Below, in pieces: positions 57,774 through 64,000 of a stretch of 64,000 nucleotides of DNA; the stretch's first letter is position 1; the number at the start of each line of letters is the position of its first letter. This stretch comes from Leptotrichia sp. oral taxon 221 (GTDB taxonomy: Bacteria > Fusobacteriota > Fusobacteriia > Fusobacteriales > Leptotrichiaceae). The notes under the pieces are model-generated. The model was not told where the DNA came from. It saw nothing but the letters and a program-made list of their open reading frames with translations, and did not search any database. Both the position numbers and the translations under genes were made by a program. Where the stretch lies: contig NZ_CP072378.1 in the NCBI RefSeq assembly GCF_018128245.1, positions 1,054,001 through 1,118,000 of the forward strand. The letters are read 5' to 3'.

Positions 57774-57802
57774 ATTATATAATAATGTTTAAAAAAAATC
57801 AA
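57774..57802 (-). promoter_or_regulatory. mscL promoter
   Basis: Minus-strand TTGATT (57797-57802), 17-base spacer, TATAAT (57774-57779). Confidence 0.65.
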
Positions 57803-57854
57803 CATTTTTTTGTATTAAATACAAATTTATTATAAAATCATCTTTTGTTTTTTA

Positions 57855-58220
57855 TTATTTTGTATATCTGTAATGTATATTTTTTTCCTTCAAAAATTCA
57901 AGATTATTGATAGCAAATGCTGTGAGTATAAACCGTAAATTTTTAACATTTTTATGTTGGGAAATTACTACAAAATAATATAATTTTCCTATTCGCTTTT
58001 GATAAAAATGTTCTTTCTTTGATTTTGATTGTTTTGTCACAAAATCTGGATCTTCTAGGACTTTTTCTATTAATTCTAATGACATTTCAGGATGTTTAGG
58101 CAATATATGATTTTCATACTGCTCTTTTTTCATAACTACCTTCTGATGCAATTTAGCGTCAAATTCATACACAGGTATTCGTTTCCCTGTTTTTGTATAT
58201 CTTAACTTTTCTATTACCAA
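57855..58220 (-). CDS. Small protein, PBECR-like nuclease fold (tentative)
   Basis: 121 residues. Pattern HILPKHPEMSLELIEKVLEDPDFV, then KKEHFYQKRIGKLYYFVVIS and ILTAFAI, resembling the barnase/EndoU/colicin-E5/RelE-like (PBECR) nuclease group seen in phage and mobile proteins, where His and a late Thr are active-site candidates. It may instead be a non-catalytic relative. TTG is the first possible start, with GAGAGGAAG upstream, and no ATG occurs before residue 25; a TTG start is therefore likely. It lies 31 bases after murJ on the same strand with no antitoxin-like partner. Function not established. Confidence 0.6.
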   Translation of the reverse strand: MVIEKLRYTKTGKRIPVYEFDAKLHQKVVMKKEQYENHILPKHPEMSLELIEKVLEDPDFVTKQSKSKKEHFYQKRIGKLYYFVVISQHKNVKNLRFILTAFAINNLEFLKEKNIHYRYTK

Positions 58221-58251
58221 ATTTATCTTCCTCTCAGTTTCTTACAATTTC

Positions 58252-59766
58252 TTATCTTTTGATAAATCTTCTTGCAACGTCTTTTTTAAATTTATCATCT
58301 GCAAAAATCATAAAAACTGCTATCCAAATTAATAAATAAATTATCAAGAATATTAATAGATTCACTACAATGCCCAAACTTCCTAAAAATGAGACTTTTA
58401 CTAATTTTGAAATCGTGAACGAAAGTAACGAACCTCCTAAAGAAATCACTAATATTGCTATATATTTTAATACATTAATTCTAACGTATCTTCTTTGTAG
58501 CGAAACGAAAAGTATCAAGAAATTGATCATTGCAGCAAATGAAGTTGCAAATGTCAATCCAACATGCCGATATTGTTTATATAATAAAAAATCTAACAAT
58601 ATATTTGTAAAAATTCCTATAAATGATGAAATTACTGGTAATTTTCTATCTTTATAAACATAATGGCTTCTAGTTAATAAATGTATTGTTGAGAAAAACA
58701 ATAATCCTAATGCATAAAATTGCAATGTTTCCGATGTTAAAGTAACAGCTTTATTTGAAAAATGACCTCTTTTATATACTAAAGTTACAATTTCTCTCGC
58801 ATATCCAAATAAAATAACCGATGACGGCACTATTAAAAATGCTAACATTGCCAATCCTTCTTGAACTACTTTTCTTACTTTTTTTCGTTTATTTTTTACA
58901 ACTGCTCTTGATAAAGTAGGAAAAATTACGACCGATAATGAAATTGCAAATACTCCAATTGGCAATAAATATAATCTACTTGCATAATTTAACGCACTAG
59001 CTGTTCCCGCTGGAAGCATTGTTGCAAAACGGTTATCTACAATTTCATTAATTTGATATCCAAAAATTCCTATTAAAGTCGGAACCATTAACACAAACAT
59101 TTCTTTTACATACGGATCTTTTAAATTAAATACAAATTTGTATGTTTTCATTATTTGAAAAAACTGTGGCAACATCATTAATAACTGGAACACTCCAGAA
59201 AGTAAATATGCTACTCCTAGACCATATATTCCCATTTTATTTTTTAATAATAAAGTTCCTACAATTATAACAAGATTAAACACGATTCCCATCGAAGCTG
59301 CAACTGCAAATTTTTTGTAATTATTTAATAACGAAGAAACTACTCCAGAAAGTGCAATAAATAAGAAATAAAATGCAACTATCTTTAATAATCCATTCGC
59401 CGCTTCAAATCTTTCTGGATCCGCAAAACCTGTTGTAATTTTTAAAATTTGTTTTGAAAACAAAATCATAATAACTGACATCGTTGAAGTAAACGCAATT
59501 ATTAGATTTAAAATTGAAAACACAAATTCATCTGTTTTTTCCTTTCCCTTTTCTTCTAACCCACGATTATATATTGGAATAAATACTGTTCCCAAAGATC
59601 CTTCTCCAAATAATGTTGTAAAGAAATTGGGAATTTTTGTAGCACTGACATAGGCATCCGTCATTCCACTCGCTCCAAAAACACTTCCTATTATCATTTC
59701 CCTAACCAAACCGAGTATTCTACTCAGCATGTTAATAACCATAACTATAAAACTTGATTTAAACAT
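58252..59766 (-). CDS. murJ: Lipid II flippase MurJ
   Basis: Moves lipid-linked peptidoglycan precursor across the inner membrane. 504 residues, multispanning (about 14 helices) of the MOP exporter fold. Characteristic blocks: NMLSRILGLVREMIIGSVFGAS at the start (Arg in RE), FGEGSLGTVFIPIYN, and ASRLYLLPIGVFAISLSVVIFP. AAAGGTAAG precedes the ATG. 25 bases after scpA in the ribF operon. Confidence 0.95.
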   Translation of the reverse strand: MFKSSFIVMVINMLSRILGLVREMIIGSVFGASGMTDAYVSATKIPNFFTTLFGEGSLGTVFIPIYNRGLEEKGKEKTDEFVFSILNLIIAFTSTMSVIMILFSKQILKITTGFADPERFEAANGLLKIVAFYFLFIALSGVVSSLLNNYKKFAVAASMGIVFNLVIIVGTLLLKNKMGIYGLGVAYLLSGVFQLLMMLPQFFQIMKTYKFVFNLKDPYVKEMFVLMVPTLIGIFGYQINEIVDNRFATMLPAGTASALNYASRLYLLPIGVFAISLSVVIFPTLSRAVVKNKRKKVRKVVQEGLAMLAFLIVPSSVILFGYAREIVTLVYKRGHFSNKAVTLTSETLQFYALGLLFFSTIHLLTRSHYVYKDRKLPVISSFIGIFTNILLDFLLYKQYRHVGLTFATSFAAMINFLILFVSLQRRYVRINVLKYIAILVISLGGSLLSFTISKLVKVSFLGSLGIVVNLLIFLIIYLLIWIAVFMIFADDKFKKDVARRFIKR

Positions 59767-59791
59767 TGATTTCTTACCTTTCTAAAAAAAT

Positions 59792-60511
59792 CTATAAAAT
59801 TGATACTTTTTTTATTGAAAAACTATATCCTTGCGGAATTATATCTATATTTCCATTTTTAAACATATCCAATACACACAAAAACATTGTTACAATTCTA
59901 GATTTTGTAAAATTGTTTTTTAATAATTCATTAAAATTAATTCCATTTTCTTGAAGATTTTTATTTTCTAATATTAATTTTATCTCATTGTATGCATCAT
60001 TGATAGAAAATTCTTCTTCTAAATTTAATGAAAGTTTTTCTTCTTTTTTTTCGTTATTTTTCAATAACTGCTTAAAACTTTTAAATAAATTTTCCATTGT
60101 TAAACTCGAAATATCGTACTCAATTACTGCTTCCGTAACACTTTGAGAACCAGTCCTCGAATATGAAATGTTGTACTCTTTTTCATATTTTGAAAATAAT
60201 TCAGAAATTTCTTTAAATATTTTGTACTCTTTAATACGCCTTTCAAGACTTTCAATCTTCTCTAATTTTTTCTCTTTATTCAAAATAGAATATGTTTTTA
60301 TTTCCAGCAATTCTGTAGCCATTACCAAAAATTCAACCTTTATTTTCAAATTTTCATTCTCTTGCTCATGCAAATATTCTAAATATTCATCAATTATTTT
60401 TGAAATATTTATTTCAGCAATATTCATCTGATTTTTTTCAATCAAATGAATCAACAAATCCAAAGGCCCCTCAAAATTATCTATTTTTACTTGTATCGTA
60501 GTATTTTTCAT
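59792..60511 (-). CDS. scpA: Segregation and condensation protein A
   Basis: Kleisin subunit of the SMC-ScpA-ScpB condensin that organises the chromosome. 239 residues. N-terminal IDNFEGPLDLLIHLIEKNQMNI is the family signature; a helical middle and a C-terminal winged-helix segment (SRIVTMFLCVLDMFKNGNI) bind SMC heads. The long frame begins TTG-ATG; the ATG at 60509-60511 is used. It overlaps the end of ribF by 35 bases, with GGAG inside ribF, so translation is coupled. scpB is not in the window. Confidence 0.93.
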   Translation of the reverse strand: MKNTTIQVKIDNFEGPLDLLIHLIEKNQMNIAEINISKIIDEYLEYLHEQENENLKIKVEFLVMATELLEIKTYSILNKEKKLEKIESLERRIKEYKIFKEISELFSKYEKEYNISYSRTGSQSVTEAVIEYDISSLTMENLFKSFKQLLKNNEKKEEKLSLNLEEEFSINDAYNEIKLILENKNLQENGINFNELLKNNFTKSRIVTMFLCVLDMFKNGNIDIIPQGYSFSIKKVSIL

Positions 60512-61505
60512 CAATTCTTTTTCTCCAAAATTTTGAATCTGAGTTAATTTGCTCTTTTAATTCTGCTACAGAGTTAAACTTAACTTCTTTTCTTATATTT
60601 TCCAGTATTTGTACCATTATCACTTTTCCATAAATATCTTCATCAAAATCGAAAATATGAGCTTCTACACTCAAATTATCCTTATCCACTGTCGGATTTC
60701 TTCCAATATTCATCACTCCATGATAAATCCTATTCTCATCATTTTCAATTTGAACATATATTCCATAAACACCAAAACTCGGGTAAATTTTATTTTCAAA
60801 TTTCAAATTTGCTGTTGGAAAACCTATCGTTCTACCTAATTTTTTCCCATGAATAACTTCTCCAATAATAATCAAATTATGGCTCAATAATTCTTTTGCC
60901 TTCAGTAATTCCGTATTCTTAATATATTGCCTAATTCGAGTACTGCTTATCACTTCATTTTCACTATCTAAAACTGGCTGTTGAATGTTTAATCCAATTC
61001 TATCTTGATAATTTGAAGAAATAATTTTTCCTAATGTCTTAATATTCCCTGATTTACCTTTCCCAAAAGTAAAATTAAAGCCACAAAAAATTTCCTTCAC
61101 ATTAAATTTCCTAACTAAAATCTTTTCAACAAATTCTTCAGGCGTAAAATTTTTCACATTATCAAATTCCTCTAAATACAGACACTCAATCCCTATTTTA
61201 TCAATTAAAAAAGCCTTCTCAACTGGTGTCGTTATCCGATTTTCTCTTTTACTAGGATACTCATTAAATGTATAAACAATTGTCTTATAACCCTTTTCTT
61301 TTGCCTTTTCTATCGCGTTTTTCAAGATCATTTTATGACCTCTATGAACACCATCAAAATTTCCTAAAACAACGACTGTTCCATTTTCTTTTAATTCATC
61401 TAATAATTTTGATTCATTCTCAAAATTATGACAATTAATATTCTTATCAAATTTCGATATATCAGACATCATTTCACAATTTTTTGTAATTATTTTTATA
61501 CCCAT
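60477..61505 (-). CDS. ribF: Bifunctional riboflavin kinase/FAD synthetase
   Basis: Makes FMN from riboflavin and FAD from FMN. 342 residues. N-terminal FAD synthetase domain with GNFDGVHRGH (48-57) and SSTRIRQYI (near 188); C-terminal kinase domain with GRTIGFPTANL (near 225) and a later VMNIGRNPT. The first 35 residues before the FMN adenylyltransferase core are poorly conserved, so a later start (for example M12/M13) is possible. First gene of the ribF-scpA-murJ transcript; promoter at 61563-61591. Confidence 0.94.
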   Translation of the reverse strand: MGIKIITKNCEMMSDISKFDKNINCHNFENESKLLDELKENGTVVVLGNFDGVHRGHKMILKNAIEKAKEKGYKTIVYTFNEYPSKRENRITTPVEKAFLIDKIGIECLYLEEFDNVKNFTPEEFVEKILVRKFNVKEIFCGFNFTFGKGKSGNIKTLGKIISSNYQDRIGLNIQQPVLDSENEVISSTRIRQYIKNTELLKAKELLSHNLIIIGEVIHGKKLGRTIGFPTANLKFENKIYPSFGVYGIYVQIENDENRIYHGVMNIGRNPTVDKDNLSVEAHIFDFDEDIYGKVIMVQILENIRKEVKFNSVAELKEQINSDSKFWRKRIDEKYYDTSKNR

Positions 61506-61562
61506 TTTATTTCAACTTTCTTTAATAAATTCGCTCAAAACTTTTCCATTTATCACTTTATA

Positions 61563-61591
61563 ATTTTACATTATTTTAGAATTCTTTTCAA
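61563..61591 (-). promoter_or_regulatory. ribF operon promoter
   Basis: Minus-strand TTGAAA (61586-61591), 17-base spacer, TAAAAT (61563-61568). No FMN riboswitch is visible in the roughly 50-base leader. Confidence 0.65.
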
Positions 61592-61696
61592 GCGTTGTTT
61601 TCCTATTTTTTAATAAATCGAAATAAAATTTAGGTTTAATCCAAAATTTACTAAATTTTCTGTTTTCTTAAATATCTTTTCCTATTACTAAATAAC

Positions 61697-61770
61697 AAAA
61701 AATGACCATTTTATCTAAAAAACTATTCTTTAAATTATAATATTTTTTACATAATTTTAGGTCACTTTTT
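61697..61770 (-). terminator. Long-loop terminator of the EF-G-like gene
   Basis: Minus-strand AAAAAGTGACC pairs with GGTCATTTTTT around a loop of about 53 bases. The spacing is large, so confidence is moderate. Confidence 0.5.
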
Positions 61771-61808
61771 GCATTTTACTATTTTATAAAATTTCAAATC
61801 CCATTTAA

Positions 61809-63803
61809 TTAATTATTATTCTTTCTCTTTTCAATTACTTTTTGTGCTAAATCTCCCATTAATTCTTCATATCTTACAAGTTTCATTTCAAAATATCCAC
61901 GACCTTGCGTAATCGCCTTCAATTCATTCGCATATTTGAAAGTTTCAGACATTGGAGCTTCAGCAATAATTTTTTGTTTTGTACCTTTGTGAGCTTCCAT
62001 TCCTAAAACACGTCCACGTTTTTTATTAATATCTCCCATTATATCCCCAATATATTCTTCTGGAACAATAATTGTAAGTTCCATGATTGGTTCAAGCAAT
62101 ATTGGTTTTGCCTCAAGCATTCCTTTTTTGAAAGCTAAATTTGCTGCAATTTTGAATGCTAATTCAGAAGAATCTACATCATGATAAGAACCATCATATA
62201 AAACAGCCTTTACATTAGTCACTGGATATCCTGCAAGAACTCCTTCTTTTAATGATTCCCTCAATCCTTTTTCAACCGCTGGAATATATGATTTTGGAAC
62301 ACTTCCACCTGTAATTGTTTCTTCAAATACAAAATCTTCATCTACATGTGAAAATTTAATTAGAACATCTCCATATTGTCCATGTCCTCCAGATTGTTTC
62401 TTGTATTTTCCTTGAACATCTGATGTTCCTTTAATTGTTTCCCTGTAAGGCACTTTCAATTCCACAGTTTTTATTGTTATTCCAAATTTTGCCTTCAATT
62501 TTTCTATAACTGTTGCACAATGAAGTTCTCCTTGTACTCCAAGAACTGTTTGACTTGTTTCAAGATTTCTATGCCAAGTAAATGACGGATCTTCTTCCAT
62601 CAAACGATTCAATCCAGACGACATTTTTTCATCATCATTTTTATTCAATGGCTCTATTGCCACAAATAATTGTGGTTTTGGAAAAGTTATATCTTTTAAT
62701 GGCACTTCCTTTTCACTAGTCGAAAGCGTATCAGAAGTTTTCGTACTATTAAATTTTGAAAATACAACAATATCCCCTGCAATTCCCTTTTGAACCTCAT
62801 CCATTTTATTATTCACAAATGTATTAATTTTCCCAATTTTTTCCTTCGTTTTTCTATTCAAGTTAAAAACTTCCATATCTTGCTTAATTTCACCAGAATA
62901 AATTTTTGCATAAGAAACTTTTCCTAAAAAAGAATCAATTGTTGTTTTAAAAATTTGGCATGCAAAACTATTTTTTTCAGGTTGTACTTTTGCATTATCA
63001 TCAGGTGATGGCAAGAAATCTTTCACTACATCAAAAGTTGTATGAAGTCCAATATTTTTCAAAGTTGAACCGCAAATTACTGGAATTACTGAACAATCAA
63101 GCACTCCTTGTCTAAGTCCACGATGAATTTCAGCTGTTGTAAATTCAACTCCATTAAAATATTTATCCATTAATTCTTCATCAGTTTCTGCAACTGCTTC
63201 CAAAAGCATTTCACGTACAGAATTTATTTCATTATCCATATCAGTTGGCATTTCTACTGTTTTACACTCATTTTTATTCTTATCAAACTCTCTTGCAAAC
63301 ATGTCAACTACATTAATGTGTCCTCTAAAATTTTCTCCAGTTCCCCAAGGTACATGAAATGGTGCAATCCGTTTCCCATATTTTTCCCTTAATTGTGAAA
63401 GAATTTTTTCATAATCAGCCTTTTCATTATCAATTTTATTCACAAAAATTATTCTCGGAATATTTCTGCTATCAGTCAATTCCAAAGCCGTTTCAGTCCC
63501 AACTGTCAAATCTGTAGTTCCATCAACAATAATAATTGACCCATCAACTGCCGCAAGTCCTGATTCAACTTCTCCAAAAAAATCACCATATCCAGGAATA
63601 TCCACAAAATTATACTTAGCCCCTTGATATTCCACTGCGTGAAGACTCAAAGAACTCGTAATTTTAGTATCATTTTCATTCCCCACAATCCGATTAGTAA
63701 GCCCTGCTGTAAACTCCAATCCTTCCACCATATTACTCTTTCCAGACCCACTATGTCCTAGAATTCCAATGTTTCTTATGTTGCTGCTGTCATATATTCT
63801 CAT
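61809..63803 (-). CDS. EF-G-like translational GTPase paralogue
   Basis: 664 residues, slightly shorter than EF-G. Five-domain EF-G plan: GTPase domain with P-loop GHSGSGKS (16-23, where EF-G has GHIDAGKT), NKID (near 146), beta-barrel domain II, and C-terminal domains with GGHGQYGDVLIKF and MGDINKKRGRVLGME. Switch II reads DIPGYGDF: the catalytic His of DTPGH is Tyr, and switch I is shortened. These changes mark the EF-G-like paralogue group present beside true EF-G in many anaerobes, whose role is unclear. AGGAGGG lies before the ATG. It is probably not the main elongation factor. Confidence 0.88.
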   Translation of the reverse strand: MRIYDSSNIRNIGILGHSGSGKSNMVEGLEFTAGLTNRIVGNENDTKITSSLSLHAVEYQGAKYNFVDIPGYGDFFGEVESGLAAVDGSIIIVDGTTDLTVGTETALELTDSRNIPRIIFVNKIDNEKADYEKILSQLREKYGKRIAPFHVPWGTGENFRGHINVVDMFAREFDKNKNECKTVEMPTDMDNEINSVREMLLEAVAETDEELMDKYFNGVEFTTAEIHRGLRQGVLDCSVIPVICGSTLKNIGLHTTFDVVKDFLPSPDDNAKVQPEKNSFACQIFKTTIDSFLGKVSYAKIYSGEIKQDMEVFNLNRKTKEKIGKINTFVNNKMDEVQKGIAGDIVVFSKFNSTKTSDTLSTSEKEVPLKDITFPKPQLFVAIEPLNKNDDEKMSSGLNRLMEEDPSFTWHRNLETSQTVLGVQGELHCATVIEKLKAKFGITIKTVELKVPYRETIKGTSDVQGKYKKQSGGHGQYGDVLIKFSHVDEDFVFEETITGGSVPKSYIPAVEKGLRESLKEGVLAGYPVTNVKAVLYDGSYHDVDSSELAFKIAANLAFKKGMLEAKPILLEPIMELTIIVPEEYIGDIMGDINKKRGRVLGMEAHKGTKQKIIAEAPMSETFKYANELKAITQGRGYFEMKLVRYEELMGDLAQKVIEKRKNNN

Positions 63804-63892
63804 AACAGTCCCTCCTATATATCTCTACTTTTTTCTATTTTCGTAAAATTCTATTTTTCAATCCCTTATATTAAATTTTAACTTGAAATTCG

Positions 63893-63922
63893 AAAAAAGC
63901 AAGTTAATTGAATGCTTTTTTT
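63893..63922 (-). terminator. Terminator of the gene at the right edge
   Basis: Minus-strand AAAAAAGCA, 11-base loop, TGCTTTTTT. Confidence 0.75.
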
Positions 63923-63945
63923 AATATTTTTTGATCAGTTAAATT

Positions 63946-64000
63946 TTAATAATATGATTCTGTCCCTGGTACTTTACCGCTTTCATCTTCTCTTATTTTA
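63946..64000 (-). CDS. C-terminal end of an unidentified protein
   Basis: Only the last 17 codons are inside the window, reading ...KIREDESGKVPGTESYY and a TAA stop at 63946-63948. The terminator 24 bases downstream supports a genuine gene end. Too short to identify. Confidence 0.6.
   Translation of the reverse strand, partial: KIREDESGKVPGTESYY

Larger units (their letters stand above)
61506..61808. other. Intergenic region ribF to EF-G-like gene (303 bp)
   Basis: Contains the ribF promoter and, at 61697-61770, the terminator of the EF-G-like gene. No ORF. Confidence 0.6.

Overview
The window looks like chromosomal DNA of a very AT-rich, diderm, fermentative bacterium of the Fusobacteriota, most probably Leptotrichia or a close relative. 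This is an inference from three things: the fusobacterial autotransporter N-terminal domain on three giant genes; lactate-type fermentation genes (D-lactate dehydrogenase, class I aldolase, sucrose-6-phosphate hydrolase); and strong TTGACA/TATAAT promoters with U-tailed hairpin terminators. I saw no rRNA, tRNA, prophage, intact insertion sequence or CRISPR array.

Layout. 1-3.5 kb: lepA (cut by the left edge), argG and class I aldolase, each with its own terminator. 3.5-9.6 kb: a DUF1269-like membrane protein facing a four-gene leftward operon scrB-rsmB-cca/Nudix-cyclophilin; the two sides share one bidirectional terminator. 9.7-15.6 kb: a heterodimeric ABC exporter pair, then an ATP-grasp/esterase pair. 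15.7-17.1 kb: a small accessory patch, the most interesting part. It has an Abi_2 (AbiD/AbiF-type) HEPN protein whose leader is a small structured RNA ending in its own terminator. On the opposite strand is a promoter-small RNA-terminator unit followed by an RBS-masking hairpin and a 20-residue hydrophobic ORF. The small RNA and the ORF leader are complementary, as in a type I toxin-antitoxin module.

17-21 kb: PPP-type phosphoesterase, queH, an aminotransferase and a secreted amidase. 21.4-43.1 kb: three tandem autotransporters of about 2,260-2,380 residues with nearly identical beta-barrels and divergent passengers; the third is the last gene of an operon with a TPR protein and a membrane protein. 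Between the first two lie a 97-bp tandem repeat and a 90-bp MITE-like element, of which a second copy lies at 57.1 kb.

46-64 kb: membrane proteins of unknown function, two small secreted proteins, tcdA, htpX, sodA, an atypical OmpR-family regulator, an Mrp ATPase, D-lactate dehydrogenase, prfB with its programmed frameshift, mscL, a ribF-scpA-murJ-small protein operon, an EF-G paralogue, and the last codons of a gene cut by the right edge.

Most genes are housekeeping (translation, tRNA modification, envelope, redox). The accessory content is the autotransporter cluster (surface adhesion or interaction) and the Abi/hydrophobic-peptide patch (probable RNA-controlled toxins or defence). Start codons were adjusted where the longest ORF began at TTG or GTG and an internal ATG had a better placed Shine-Dalgarno sequence.
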